This document shows, piece by piece, positions 48,639 to 58,192 of a stretch of 64,000 nucleotides of DNA. Source of the stretch: Paenibacillus alginolyticus DSM 5050 = NBRC 15375 (GTDB taxonomy: Bacteria > Bacillota > Bacilli > Paenibacillales > NBRC-103111); the NCBI RefSeq assembly GCF_000422905.1, contig NZ_AUGY01000041.1, positions 1-64,000 of the forward strand, given 5' to 3'. A model generated the notes under the pieces. The model saw only the letters and a program-made list of their open reading frames with translations. It was not told the DNA's origin and did not search any database. Numbering within the stretch: the stretch's first letter is position 1; every line of letters begins with the position of its first letter. The translations under genes and the position numbers were made by a program.

Positions 48639-48857
48639 ATGGATATTATGACGACAGAACAGGCGGGTAAGCTGTGGGGCGTTACCCCACGGCGCATATC
48701 GGAGCTATGCCGGGACGGAAGAATTAAAAGCTCATATAAAATTGGCGCATCGTGGGTCATGCCCGCCGACACGCAGAAACCGCAGGATGCAAGGATAAAA
48801 AGCGGTAAATATAGGGGATATAAACGCCCGAAAAAACAGGACGGAGGAAACAAATAG
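48639..48857 (+). CDS. Small HTH DNA-binding protein of the RM operon
   Basis: 72 aa from ATG 48639. TTEQAGKLWGVTPRRISELC and GRIKSSYKIGASWVMP form a winged HTH of the excisionase/MerR-like type. Such a gene often precedes type III mod genes. Its TAG overlaps the mod GTG, so the three genes are one operon; probable role in RM expression control. Confidence 0.75.
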   Translation: MDIMTTEQAGKLWGVTPRRISELCRDGRIKSSYKIGASWVMPADTQKPQDARIKSGKYRGYKRPKKQDGGNK

Positions 48858-50713
48858 TGACTGAAAAAATTGACGGCATGAGCATGGATATAGAGCAGGC
48901 ACAGCGGGACAAGCTGCAAACAATTTTCCCGGAGTGTTTTACCGAGGCTAGATTAGATATTGACAAACTGCTGTCCCTCTGTGGCGAGTATATCACCGAC
49001 GATTTTGAAAAATATGAGTTCAAATGGAAAGGCAAAAGCGATTGTCTGCGCCTTGCACAAAAGCGCAGCACGGCAACGCTGCGCCCTTGCACGGAAGAAA
49101 GCGTAAACTTTGATACAACGCAAAACCTCTATATTGAGGGCGATAATTTAGAGGTTTTGAAGCTGCTACAAAGGTCCTATTTTCGCAAAGTCAAGATGAT
49201 TTACATAGACCCGCCCTACAACACGGGCAACGATTTTGTGTATGAAGACGACTTTGCCGACCCGCTGGCGCGGTATAAAGAGGTGACACAGCAGACCACC
49301 AAGAGCAATCCCGAAACAATGGGGAGGTATCATACCAACTGGCTGAATATGATGTACCCGCGTTTGCGGCTTGCCGCTAACCTTTTGCGTGATGATGGGG
49401 TTATTTTCATTTCTATTGATGATGTTGAGGTTACCAATCTTCGTAAACTTTGCGATGAAGTGTTTGGAGAAGAAAACTTTATTGACACAGTTGTTTGGGA
49501 AAAAAGATACAGCCCCCAAAATGCCGTACAATGGTTTTCTGAAAGCCATGATTTTATTCTTGTTTATGCTAAAAGAAAAGATTTATGGTTTCCCAATTTG
49601 TTAGAGCGCACCGAAGAAATGAACGCCAGATATAAAAATTTGGATGACGATCCAAGAGGCCCTTGGAAAGCCGAGAATGCAACAGCCCAAGGCGGGCATG
49701 GAACTGCAAGCCAATTCTATGTATTGCGGGCACCAAATGGGAAAGAGCATCATCCAACAGCGGGTAGATGTTGGGTATATACCGAAAAAGTAATGAATGA
49801 AATGATTGCAGATAATCGCGTATGGTTTGGATCGGATGGTAACAATGTACCCGCATTGAAGCGCTTTTTGACCGAAGTTAAGCAAGGAACGGCATGTCAA
49901 ACAATATGGAGATATAATGAAGTCGGACACAATCAAGAAGGTAAGAAAGAAATAAAGGATTTGTTTGAAAGTGTACCATTTGACACTCCAAAGCCGACAC
50001 GTTTGTTAAAACGTATTGTGAAACTGGCGACAAATCAAGACGACATAATTCTTGACTTTTTCAGCGGTAGTGCAACAACTGCCCACTCGGTTATGCAGCT
50101 TAACGCCGATGACGGCGGTAACCGCCGGTTTATCTGCGTGCAGCTTCCCGAAGTGTGCGACGAGAAGAGCGATGCATTCAATGCCGGGTATCAAAACATC
50201 TGTGAAATCGGCAAAGAGCGTATCCGCCGCGCCGGAAAGAAAATCCTTGAAGCAGACGGCGGTCAGATTGCCTTTGATGGTGACAAGGCACCTCTTGATA
50301 TTGGCTTTAAGGTGTTCAAGCTGGATAGTTCCAACATGAAGCTTTGGGACGACACACCAATTGAGGGCGACGATGTTGATACGCTTCTAAACCGCATGAA
50401 CGGGAATATCGACGGGCTGAAAGCTGACCGCAGCGATACGGATCTGGTCTATGAAATCCTGCTGAAAATGGGCTACCCGCTGACTGAAAACGTAACCGCC
50501 CTTGATATTGACGGCTTGACCGTTTGCGCCGTGGCAGATAACAGGTTGCTTATCTGCTTGCAGCCGGGGGTTACTGCCGGGCATATCGAAAAAATGGCGG
50601 CATATCAGCCGCAAAAAATTGCTATCGCGGAAGATGCCCTTGCGGATAACTCTGCTATGTCCAACGCCCATTATCTACTGGAAAACAAGGGCATTGAGCT
50701 GAAGATCGTGTAA
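48857..50713 (+). CDS. Type III restriction-modification system, DNA methyltransferase subunit (Mod)
   Basis: 618 aa N6-adenine/N4-cytosine methyltransferase. Motif IV YIDPPYNTG (~residue 116) precedes the SAM-binding LDFFSGSATTAHS (~398), the order seen in type III Mod proteins. LYIEGDNLEVLKLLQRSYF is the typical N-terminal block. The middle (~210-380) is the target recognition region. Methylates host DNA and directs the Res subunit. GTG start overlaps the HTH gene. Base and codon use (more GC, clostridial style) differs from flanking genes. Confidence 0.93.
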   Translation: MTEKIDGMSMDIEQAQRDKLQTIFPECFTEARLDIDKLLSLCGEYITDDFEKYEFKWKGKSDCLRLAQKRSTATLRPCTEESVNFDTTQNLYIEGDNLEVLKLLQRSYFRKVKMIYIDPPYNTGNDFVYEDDFADPLARYKEVTQQTTKSNPETMGRYHTNWLNMMYPRLRLAANLLRDDGVIFISIDDVEVTNLRKLCDEVFGEENFIDTVVWEKRYSPQNAVQWFSESHDFILVYAKRKDLWFPNLLERTEEMNARYKNLDDDPRGPWKAENATAQGGHGTASQFYVLRAPNGKEHHPTAGRCWVYTEKVMNEMIADNRVWFGSDGNNVPALKRFLTEVKQGTACQTIWRYNEVGHNQEGKKEIKDLFESVPFDTPKPTRLLKRIVKLATNQDDIILDFFSGSATTAHSVMQLNADDGGNRRFICVQLPEVCDEKSDAFNAGYQNICEIGKERIRRAGKKILEADGGQIAFDGDKAPLDIGFKVFKLDSSNMKLWDDTPIEGDDVDTLLNRMNGNIDGLKADRSDTDLVYEILLKMGYPLTENVTALDIDGLTVCAVADNRLLICLQPGVTAGHIEKMAAYQPQKIAIAEDALADNSAMSNAHYLLENKGIELKIV

Positions 50714-50726
50714 AGGGGGGAACGTT

Positions 50727-53700
50727 TTGAAACTAAAATTCAAGCAGCAAGACTTTCAAACCGACGCAGTAAACGCCGTTTGCACCCTCTTTCACGGTCA
50801 ACAGCGGGGAACGTCCACGTTCAGCATGGAACAAAGCGGCGGGCAGATGGAGTTGTTCGCAAGCGTTGGCGTTTCCAACGCCCTATATATCAGCGACGCG
50901 GACATTATCGAAAATATGCGTGCTGTGCAAAAGCAAAACGCCTTACCTTTGACGGCGGATTTACAGGGGCGGCAATTCTCCATCGAAATGGAAACCGGCA
51001 CGGGTAAGACCTATGTTTACACAAAAACTATCTTTGAACTGCATAAGGAATTTGGCTTTACCAAGTTTATCATCGTTGTACCGAGCGTGGCCATCCGAGA
51101 GGGAGTGTATAAATCCTTTGAAATCACAGGCGAGCATTTCGCGACCCTGTATGATAACGTCCCCTGCCGCAATTTTATATACAACAGCACAAATCTGTCC
51201 GATGTGCGGCAGTTTGCCACCAGCGCGAATATTGAAATCATGATTATCAATATCGACGCTTTCCGAAAAGCGGAGAATATTATCCATCAGCAGCAGGATA
51301 GATTGAACGGCGACGCGGCTATCCGCTTTATACAGGACACAAACCCCATCGTCATCATTGACGAGCCACAGAGTGTGGACAACACCCAAAAGGCAAAGGA
51401 CGCTATCGCGTCCCTTAATCCACTGTGCGTATTCCGCTATTCCGCAACTCATCGGGAAAAGGTCAATTTGCTCTATCGCCTAACTCCTGTTGACGCTTAC
51501 CAAATGGGGCTTGTCAAGCAAATTTGTGTATCCTCTAACCAAGTGGTGGGTGGCTTTAATCGTCCCTATATCCGGCTGCTCTCCGTTTCCAATGACAATG
51601 GCTTCCGGGCGCGGATAGAGCTGGATATTGAGGGCAAGGACGGCAAGATGAGCCGCAAGGCAGTTACCGTAAAACCGGGTGCGGATTTGTTCGCCCTGTC
51701 CGGCAACCGCGAATTATACGAGGGTTATATTCCATCTCTGGCATTGACTGTACCCCCGAAATGGAGCAGATTGAATTCTCCAATACCGAAGTTGTGCGGA
51801 TTCATCAAGCTATAGGTGATATTGACGAAACCTTGATAAAGCAGGCACAGATACGCCGGACAATAGAGGCGCATCTAGATAAAGAACTGCGCTATACGGA
51901 AAAGGGCATTAAAGTGCTGTCCCTGTTCTTTATCGACGAGGTAAAGAAGTACCGCGCCGAGGACGGCGGCAAAGGCGTTTACGCGCAGATGTTTGAGGAA
52001 ATCTATACCGAGCTGATGGGATTACCGAAGTACGCTGCTTTAAAAAGCCACTTTTCTGCCCACGCGCAGCTCGTTCACGACGGCTATTTTTCGCAGGACA
52101 AAAAGGGGATTTACAAAAATACCAAAGGCGACACGTTGGATGACTACAATACTTACAACACAATTATGAAAGACAAAGAATGGCTGTTGTCTTTCGATTG
52201 CCCCCTACGCTTTATCTTCTCACATTCCGCACTAAAAGAGGGGTGGGACAACCCGAATGTGTTTCAAGTCTGTACGCTCATTGAGCAGAAAAGCACGCTA
52301 ACCGCCCGGCAGAAAGTAGGGCGCGGCTTACGCCTTTGCGTCAATCAAGATGGAGAGCGTATCGAGGATAGGAATATTAACCTGTTGCACGTTATGGCGA
52401 ACGAGAGCTTTGCGGAATTTGCCGACACGCTACAAAAGGAAATTGAGGACGAAACAGGCATTAAGTTTGGTGTTTTGCAGCTTGACCTGTTCAGGGGTAT
52501 GGTGTTTGAAGAAACCGCAACCGAGGAAAAGCCACTGACGGAGGAGCAAGCCGAAACGCTGCTTTCTCACCTTGCGGTTGAGGGCTTTATTAAGAACGAT
52601 GCGCCCACAGTGGCAGCCGTCGAATTGCCGCAGGAGCTTGAAAAAGCGAAAACAAAAGCGATAGAAATCATCGCCCGCGAGGGAAGCATCACGCCTGGAT
52701 CGATTACAGAGCTTTACGCGACAAAAACAGTCGTTGTGCAGAACACGATTTCCTATGACGACGCGCAGGGGCTTTTGAGTCACTTTGAAGAAAAGGGTTA
52801 TATCGCAAAGTCCGGCAAGATAAAGGACGGGATGAAAACCGCCCTGCAAAACGGTACGCTCGATTTGCCGCCGCTTTTTGAAAGCGCGAGGGCACAGGTT
52901 GAAGCAATTCTGCGCCGCACCGATACAAAGCCGCCAATCCGCGACGCTTCACGGGACGTTACAGTACGCTTGAAAAAGGAAGTGACCGTGTCGCCGGAGT
53001 TTTTGGAGTTGTGGGGTAAGATAAAGCAAAAGACGGTTTACCGGGTAAAGATTGACGAAAACGAGCTTGTGCGCCGCAGCGTCGATGGTTTTAAAAAAAT
53101 GGAGCCAATACCAAAAGCAAGGGTTATCACGCAGACGGCGGACATACATATTGAGCAGCCGGGTGTGACCTATACCGAGCGCGGTATTAAAACCGCCGAC
53201 CTTGCGGACAGTTATTCATCCTTACCGAATATTCTTGCCATCATAGGCGAACAAACCTTGACGAAACGCGCCACGGTATGCGAGATATTGAAGCAAAGCG
53301 GGCGGCTTGGTGAATTTCTAAACAATCCTCAGATGTTTATTGAGAATGCGGCGCAAATCATTCTTAACGTACGCCGTACTCTCGCAATCGACGGTATCAG
53401 CTACAAGAAGCTGTATGGCGAAGAATACTTTGTGCAGGAGATTTTTGATACCACGGAACTTATCGCCAACCTTGACCGTAATGCCGTAGCCGTCGAAAAT
53501 AGCGTGTATGACTACATTATTTACGACAGCACGACGATTGAAAAGCCTTTTGCTCTTGACTTGGACGACGACCCGGATGTGAAGATGTTTTTGAAATTGC
53601 CGAGCCGCTTCAAGGTTGATACGCCCATAGGCACATACAACCCGGATTGGGCGGTTTACGTCGAGATAGACGGCATGAAAAAGCTGTACTTCATCCTGGA

Positions 53701-53848
53701 AACGAAGGGTAGCACAAACGAGCTGAATTTGCGCGGGCGTGAGGATTTGAAAATCCGTTGTGGCAAGGCGCATTTCAAAGCGGTCGACAGCGGCGCGGAG
53801 CTTCACGTTGCGTCCGATTGGAAAGCGTTCAAGGTACGGAATATTTAG
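50727..53848 (+). pseudogene. Type III restriction enzyme Res subunit, frameshifted near 51733-51745
   Basis: Two frames together give a ~1040-aa Res protein. Frame 1 (from 50727) has Walker A METGTGKTYVYTK and DEAD-like IVIIDEPQSVD. It continues to ELYEGYI and then loses sense. Frame 2 resumes with SGIDCTPEMEQIEFSN, and has ALKEGWDNPNVFQ, ARQKVGRGLRL (helicase motifs) and the C-terminal PD-(D/E)xK nuclease TYNPDWAV ... ILETKGS. No simple repeat lies at the switch, so phase variation is unlikely; either a real loss of restriction or a sequence error. Confidence 0.88.
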
Positions 53849-53860
53849 ACCGCGAGTAGC

Positions 53861-53897
53861 AAAAGGATAAGCCGCAGTTAAGGCTTATCCTTTTGCT
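53861..53897 (+). terminator. Terminator of the RM operon
   Basis: Perfect 13-bp stem AAAAGGATAAGCC / GGCTTATCCTTTT with an 8-nt loop, then GCTTTA. Confidence 0.8.
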
Positions 53898-53910
53898 TTA
53901 GGGCAGACAA

Positions 53911-53940
53911 GAGGACGAAAGCAGAAACGCTTTCGTCCTC
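53911..53940 (+). other. Second hairpin after the RM operon
   Basis: Perfect 12-bp stem GAGGACGAAAGC / GCTTTCGTCCTC, 6-nt loop, no T-tract. Marks the right end of the differently composed RM block; the ~400 bp after it hold no gene. Confidence 0.6.
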
Positions 53941-54195
53941 TAACATTATGGATAGAGCGTCATTCTTTAGAGGTGAAATAACCTTGATTTAAGCGGCTTT
54001 GCGAGCGCAGAAAAGGTAGAGGAGGTACGGTCTAGCCTCCCACTGAAAGCTAAACTTAACATTGTGGGGGATTATGGCTTGGCATAGTTACTATGTGATT
54101 GACTGTTCTCATTTCTGAAATCTTGTTCAGGCAACCTTGGGTTTTAAGTAAACGAAAAGGAAAAATCCAGCAGCGAAACCAACCGTCTTAACATT

Positions 54196-54255
54196 AAAGC
54201 GTCAGTACTGTCAGATGCGTCATGATGACGTTTTTGATGGTATTGACGCTTTTTT
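54196..54255 (+). repeat. Module B hairpin, copy 4
   Basis: AAAGCGTCAGTACTGTCA ... TGATGGTATTGACGCTTTTTT with inner GCGTCA/TGACG. It lies between the RM block and the XRE-ImmA operon. Confidence 0.7.
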
Positions 54256-54308
54256 AAGTGTCTTAATTCAACCTGTATGATATAATTTAAATTAAGAATT
54301 ATAATTGT

Positions 54309-54321
54309 GTTGACAATCAAC
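54309..54321 (+). promoter_or_regulatory. Operator GTTGA-N3-TCAAC at the XRE gene
   Basis: Palindrome GTTGACAATCAAC covering the -35 box of the promoter. The same GTTGA-N3-TCAAC palindrome occurs at 55403-55415 before the DUF3892 gene. Likely bound by the XRE product (autorepression). Confidence 0.65.
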
Positions 54322-54338
54322 TCAACATTCTGTAATAT
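54310..54338 (+). promoter_or_regulatory. Promoter of the XRE-ImmA operon
   Basis: Consensus TTGACA (54310-54315), 17-nt spacer, TAATAT (54333-54338). Confidence 0.8.
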
Positions 54339-54365
54339 TCTAAATATAGAAGGGCAGTGTGTTCT

Positions 54366-54707
54366 ATGAGTGATTTCGGCGAAATGCTAAAATCCCTTCG
54401 GAAAGAAAGAAAGGTTAGTCAGCGAAAACTTGCTGAACTCGTGGGTATTGATTTTACTTATATTAGTAAGATCGAAAGTGGCACCATGGATCCCCCAGCG
54501 GAGGATAAAATACTCAAGATAGCTGAAGTACTGGATGTTGATCCTGACACGATGATACTTGCTGCGAAAAAGATACCGAGTGATTTTCAGAAGGTTATTT
54601 CTGAAAATGAGGAAATCCCAGCCTTTTTGAGAAAAGTACAAAATATTTCTCCCGAGCAATGGAAAGCAATCCATCGTATTGTTGATGGCAATGTTAAGGG
54701 GGAATAG
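54366..54707 (+). CDS. XRE-family repressor
   Basis: 113 aa. HTH: MLKSLRKERKVSQRKLAELV with YISKIESGTMDPP. The C-terminal ~40 residues are acidic/helical (PAFLRKVQNISPEQWKAI), like the region cut in DdrO/ImmR-type repressors. Immediately followed by an ImmA/IrrE protease gene, the usual repressor-protease pair. ATG 54366 is preferred over the GTG at 54357, given AAGGG spacing. Confidence 0.85.
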   Translation: MSDFGEMLKSLRKERKVSQRKLAELVGIDFTYISKIESGTMDPPAEDKILKIAEVLDVDPDTMILAAKKIPSDFQKVISENEEIPAFLRKVQNISPEQWKAIHRIVDGNVKGE

Positions 54708-54713
54708 CAGATA

Positions 54714-55373
54714 GTGGCTAAGGTACCTTTCATTTCTCTCGAACAGATGGAAGCAATAACCGAGAAAATTTTAATGCAATATGGATTTCCAATTGGTTCG
54801 CCGGATAGTTCCTCAATAGAAGTACCAGTTGATGCGATTATTGAGTTTCATTTTGGTTTAGACATTGAATGGGATGTAATCGATCATTTTGACCCATCAG
54901 GGTTGGTAATGGCAGCAATTTTCCCCCAGAAGCGTAAAATTGTTATGAATGAATCTTGTAGGGATTTATTCGAGGAAAAGATTGGTACAATGCATTTTAC
55001 AATGGCTCATGAACTCGGGCATTGGGTCTTGCACGTAGATGATAAATTTCATGGTCAGTTGGCAATTTCAATTGAAGACGAGGAAATTTATTATTGCCGG
55101 AGCTTTTCTAAGAAGCCCCCTGAAGAAGTACAGGCTGACATGTTCGCTGGGTGTCTCTTAATGCCTAGGCCAATTATTATACAAACCATTAATGAATTAA
55201 AGGAAACTACCAATAAAATAACATTCCGCCATTTATATAACATTGCGGATATGTTCAAGGTAACAATTTCTGCATTGAAAGTGCGCTTGCACTCGCTAAA
55301 TTTATTATATATTGATGATATGGGCAAAATACATAATTCAAAAGAAGATTTTGGTGGGCAGATTTCTTTTTAA
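54714..55373 (+). CDS. ImmA/IrrE-family metallopeptidase
   Basis: 219 aa. Zinc motif MAHELGHWVLH (HExxH) with a downstream EEVQADMFAGCLLMPR block that supplies the third ligand. ImmA/IrrE proteases cleave partner XRE repressors upon a signal such as DNA damage (known for ImmA-ImmR and IrrE-DdrO). GTG start 7 bp after the XRE stop; one operon. Confidence 0.88.
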   Translation: MAKVPFISLEQMEAITEKILMQYGFPIGSPDSSSIEVPVDAIIEFHFGLDIEWDVIDHFDPSGLVMAAIFPQKRKIVMNESCRDLFEEKIGTMHFTMAHELGHWVLHVDDKFHGQLAISIEDEEIYYCRSFSKKPPEEVQADMFAGCLLMPRPIIIQTINELKETTNKITFRHLYNIADMFKVTISALKVRLHSLNLLYIDDMGKIHNSKEDFGGQISF

Positions 55374-55402
55374 CTGCCCCATTTTTTCAAGATAGATGTT
55401 GA

Positions 55403-55415
55403 GTTGATATTCAAC
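55403..55415 (+). promoter_or_regulatory. Operator GTTGA-N3-TCAAC before the DUF3892 operon
   Basis: GTTGATATTCAAC, same palindrome as at 54309-54321. It lies 12 bp upstream of a -35-like TTGTGC (55427-55432), which is followed after 16 nt by TATAAT (55449-55454). Confidence 0.65.
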
Positions 55416-55426
55416 ACAAATATATC

Positions 55427-55454
55427 TTGTGCAAACAAGCTTAATATATATAAT
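55427..55454 (+). promoter_or_regulatory. Promoter of the DUF3892 operon
   Basis: TTGTGC, 16-nt spacer, TATAAT at 55449-55454; downstream of the operator. Confidence 0.55.
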
Positions 55455-55488
55455 TTTACCAAATCATGAAACCAGGGAGGCTGTTTCT

Positions 55489-55779
55489 ATGGCAGCAAGA
55501 CATCAAATTCTTTGTATAAACAAAAGTGATCGTTACAACTCGCACGAGAGAATAACACATATCGGTGGGCAAAATGCTGATGGTTCTTCATGGCGCATTA
55601 CACAGCAACAGGCAATCGAGGGAATTGAAAGTGGTAAATGGACCTTTATTGTAAGTAGAGGAGGGCGTACGGTAGACGTTATTGTTGCTTCAAGTCGATA
55701 TGGCAATAAGTATATTAAAACTGTTGCTGATAGAGAAAATCCTGATAATTTACTTAGTCTATTTGAATGTAAATATTAG
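55489..55779 (+). CDS. DUF3892-family protein
   Basis: 96 aa from ATG 55489 (AGGGAGG upstream). [40 protein letters not shown] and the [16 protein letters not shown] strands match DUF3892. These small proteins are common in defence-related or mobile loci and of unknown function. First gene of a three-gene unit with a candidate XRE operator. Confidence 0.75.
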   Translation: MAARHQILCINKSDRYNSHERITHIGGQNADGSSWRITQQQAIEGIESGKWTFIVSRGGRTVDVIVASSRYGNKYIKTVADRENPDNLLSLFECKY

Positions 55780-55793
55780 TAGGGGGTGATATT

Positions 55794-55934
55794 ATGGCGA
55801 AATCTAGTTCTAAGAAAATCAGTAGTTCTTCACTAGCTGCGAAAGCATCCAATGAATTAAGGAGTGCCGCTTCGAGTGCTAAAACAAAGTCATTGGCTGG
55901 TTCAGTATTAGCACAGGCTAGAAGCAAACAATAA
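55794..55934 (+). CDS. Small Ser/Ala/Lys-rich protein (46 aa)
   Basis: Begins MAKSSSKKISSSSLAAKASN and ends in ARSKQ. Very low complexity and basic, without Cys or Trp. GGGGGTGA provides a good ribosome site. Lies 14 bp after the DUF3892 gene and ~20 bp before the membrane protein; too short for domain assignment. Confidence 0.6.
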   Translation: MAKSSSKKISSSSLAAKASNELRSAASSAKTKSLAGSVLAQARSKQ

Positions 55935-55954
55935 AAGGTTTGGAGGATGAACAT

Positions 55955-56425
55955 TTGTATAGCATTTTTCAGTCAATATGGGGCTCACTTGAGGTTTTTT
56001 ATAGCAAGATTGCATACCTTATACTTGTTGTAATAGCAATATTAGTCTCATACATTTCTTTAAAAGGTATATTAACTTTACCGGAACCTAGTACCATTCC
56101 TAATACTTACATCGATTATCTTGTGTTTTATCTGCACAATACAAAGGAATATCTAATTGTTATGCTAGAAAGTTGTGTGGCTGTTGGTTCGTTGGTCATG
56201 TTAAGTTTGTCGACAATTTATAATGCACTAGAACTTAGTGGAGAGTACGATATGCGTCCATGGATTTCAGTATTAATTATTTCCTTCGGTGTCGTCATTG
56301 GAATAGTTAGTTTGTACTTTTTAATGTACTCTTTTATTTTAATTGCTGTTCTTTCCATTACAGGGCTAGCAATAATGTATGGTTCTTCTTCAACTGGCGG
56401 GAAGAGGCGGAGAGGGTACAGATAA
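55955..56425 (+). CDS. Membrane protein with four hydrophobic segments
   Basis: 156 aa from TTG 55955. Hydrophobic stretches near residues 20-38, 70-92, 105-125 and 128-148; short basic C-terminus (GGKRRRGYR). GGAGG is 8-9 nt before this TTG; the upstream TTG at 55940 overlaps the site. As last gene of the XRE/ImmA-controlled unit it could be a membrane effector; this is inference only. Confidence 0.6.
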   Translation: MYSIFQSIWGSLEVFYSKIAYLILVVIAILVSYISLKGILTLPEPSTIPNTYIDYLVFYLHNTKEYLIVMLESCVAVGSLVMLSLSTIYNALELSGEYDMRPWISVLIISFGVVIGIVSLYFLMYSFILIAVLSITGLAIMYGSSSTGGKRRRGYR

Positions 56426-56454
56426 CTCCCGTCTCTACGCCACTTCTATGTACA

Positions 56455-56560
56455 ATGCCAGCAGAACATGGCGGCGGATTGTGGATTTGCACAGCCACTG
56501 CTCGCATTTATGAACCCTTGTCCTTACAAAACCACAATGGTTAAAGCGGACAGGGGTCCT
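56455..56560 (+). repeat. Module A, copy 3 (interleaved inverted repeats)
   Basis: Arm a TTGTGGATTTGCA (56479-56491), b GAACCCTTGTCC (56512-56523), a' TACAAAACCACAA (56525-56537), b' GGACAGGGGTCC (56548-56559). The order a-b-a'-b' means the two stems cannot form as separate hairpins but could form an H-type pseudoknot or alternate structures. Confidence 0.7.
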
Positions 56561-56672
56561 TCATGTGAATTTATTAATCTCTTGGTATAATATTCTGATA
56601 GTTTGATACTTTTACTAACTTCTGTGCGTATGAAATGTTTAATGTATCTCAAACGTATGTTCGAAAAAAGTA

Positions 56673-56701
56673 TTTACAATTTTCTGATAATAGCGTATGA
56701 T
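56673..56701 (+). promoter_or_regulatory. Promoter of the ubiquitin-like operon
   Basis: TTTACA (56673-56678), 17-nt spacer, TATGAT (56696-56701), followed by a ~70-nt leader with AAGGAGG. Confidence 0.7.
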
Positions 56702-56778
56702 TACATTAGCACTCATTAGGCTACTTTGCTAACAACTGAAATGAACTACATAAATCAATTCAAGGAGGTAAGAAGTTT

Positions 56779-57030
56779 ATGGTAGAAGACAAAAAGATAA
56801 TTACAATCATCGTAGAGGCGACGCCTCACGAATGGCCAAAAAGTGAAATTACATATGCTGAGGTAGTCACGCTAGAGGTTCCGAATTACTCACAACATCC
56901 AGAGCTCACTTACTCCGTTAAATACAAGAACGGCCACGGTAACAAGCCGGAAGGAATACTTCCTCCCGGGGGATCGGTCAAAGTGAAAGAAGGTATGGTC
57001 TTCAGTGTTTCAGAGACTGGTCAATCATAA
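56779..57030 (+). CDS. Multiubiquitin-like beta-grasp protein
   Basis: 83 aa, one beta-grasp-like unit. KIITIIVEATPHEWPKSEIT then VVTLEVPNYSQHPELTYSV and GGSVKVKEGMVFSVSETGQ fit the bacterial multiubiquitin domain pattern, including the conserved ending with GMVF. It does not end in Gly-Gly. Followed by an E1-like gene that overlaps its end by 26 bp, as expected for a Ubl-E1 pair. AAGGAGG precedes ATG. Family recognised from pattern and context. Confidence 0.7.
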   Translation: MVEDKKIITIIVEATPHEWPKSEITYAEVVTLEVPNYSQHPELTYSVKYKNGHGNKPEGILPPGGSVKVKEGMVFSVSETGQS

Positions 57031-58192
57031 TGATGATATAGCGCGTTTGGTGAGGAATGGTTTTGCTGTCGCCTTTGACAACAACTATCTGGTCATACGA
57101 GACATACCATATTTGGACAATCAACGTGAATTGAAGATAGGTGCGATTGTAACCAAGCTCGTATTCGTTGATCAGAATAAAGTTATCCAGGAAGATCATC
57201 AGATTTATTTTGCGGGTTCAGTTCCATACAATCTTGACGGGAATCCAATTCCCAACCTTGCTGGTGGTCCCATTTCGCTTGTGTTAAGTGAAGCCAGTAG
57301 CGATGTTGTCATAGAACGCTCGTTTTCAAACAAGCCCAATAATACAGGGTTTAGAGATTTCTTTGAAAAGATAGAAAGTTATGTCGCGATAATCTCTGGA
57401 CCAGCTATCGACCTTCATGGTGCCAATCCATACACGTTTCGTACTGTTGAGCAGGAGGGAACCGATTCTGTATTCAAATTGAGTGATACGCTCACATCCA
57501 GAGCGGAGATTGGAGATCTTTCCGCAAAGTTCAAGGATGATGTTATCGCAGTAATTGGTCTCGGGGGAACAGGAGCATACGTTCTCGACTTCCTCGCCAA
57601 AACACCAGTTAGAGAAATTCGGACTTTTGATCTAGACCGCTTCTACGTACATAACGCATTCCGTTCTCCGGGAAGGCTTGAGTTGAACGAACTCGGCAAG
57701 CTCAAATCAGAAGTTTACAATTCGCGTTACGAGAACTTCCGAAAGGGACTGAATTCAGAGGCAAAGTTTATCGATAAAACAAGTACTACTGAACTTGAAG
57801 GTGTGACCTTTGCTTTTGTATGTGTCGATAAAGGAACCTCACGTGCTGGTATTTTTGATCTTCTAATTTCATTGAGGATCCCTTTTATTGACGTGGGTAT
57901 GGGGCTTAATCGGAAAAATGGGTCTCTAAAAGGAATGCTCCGAACGACCTATTACTCTGCTGCAGACGGACAGAACGTGGTCGAGAAAGGCTTGGCAGAA
58001 CTTGAGGATACTCCCGAAGACATGTACAGGACTAATGTGCAGATCGGTGAACTAAATGCTTTGAATGCTTGTTTGGCTATTATTCGATTTAAACAGTTGC
58101 GTGGATTCTATACGGAGGAAATACCCTACTACCATTTATTGTTTGATATTTCTGACATGAAGATAGTTGGTGCGTCGTCCGATGAAGATTAG
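57005..58192 (+). CDS. E1-like ThiF-family adenylyltransferase with DUF6791-like N-terminus
   Basis: 395 aa. Residues ~1-165 look like the DUF6791 module (RLVNHNDDIARLVRNGFAVA, YLVIRDIPYLD). Residues ~178-340 are an E1/ThiF fold: VIAVIGLGGTGAYVLDFLA (~180-197), FDLDRFYVHNAFRSPGR with the conserved Asp and Arg, and a following Lys for ATP. Few Cys are present (VCVDKGTS, NACLA), and no classical E1 catalytic Cys is obvious. It likely adenylates the C-terminus of the neighbouring beta-grasp protein. GTG start overlaps the previous gene. Confidence 0.82.
   Translation: MFQRLVNHNDDIARLVRNGFAVAFDNNYLVIRDIPYLDNQRELKIGAIVTKLVFVDQNKVIQEDHQIYFAGSVPYNLDGNPIPNLAGGPISLVLSEASSDVVIERSFSNKPNNTGFRDFFEKIESYVAIISGPAIDLHGANPYTFRTVEQEGTDSVFKLSDTLTSRAEIGDLSAKFKDDVIAVIGLGGTGAYVLDFLAKTPVREIRTFDLDRFYVHNAFRSPGRLELNELGKLKSEVYNSRYENFRKGLNSEAKFIDKTSTTELEGVTFAFVCVDKGTSRAGIFDLLISLRIPFIDVGMGLNRKNGSLKGMLRTTYYSAADGQNVVEKGLAELEDTPEDMYRTNVQIGELNALNACLAIIRFKQLRGFYTEEIPYYHLLFDISDMKIVGASSDED

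Noticed and set aside
51725..51790. Phase-variable res gene
   Set aside because: No homopolymer or short tandem repeat at the frame switch.
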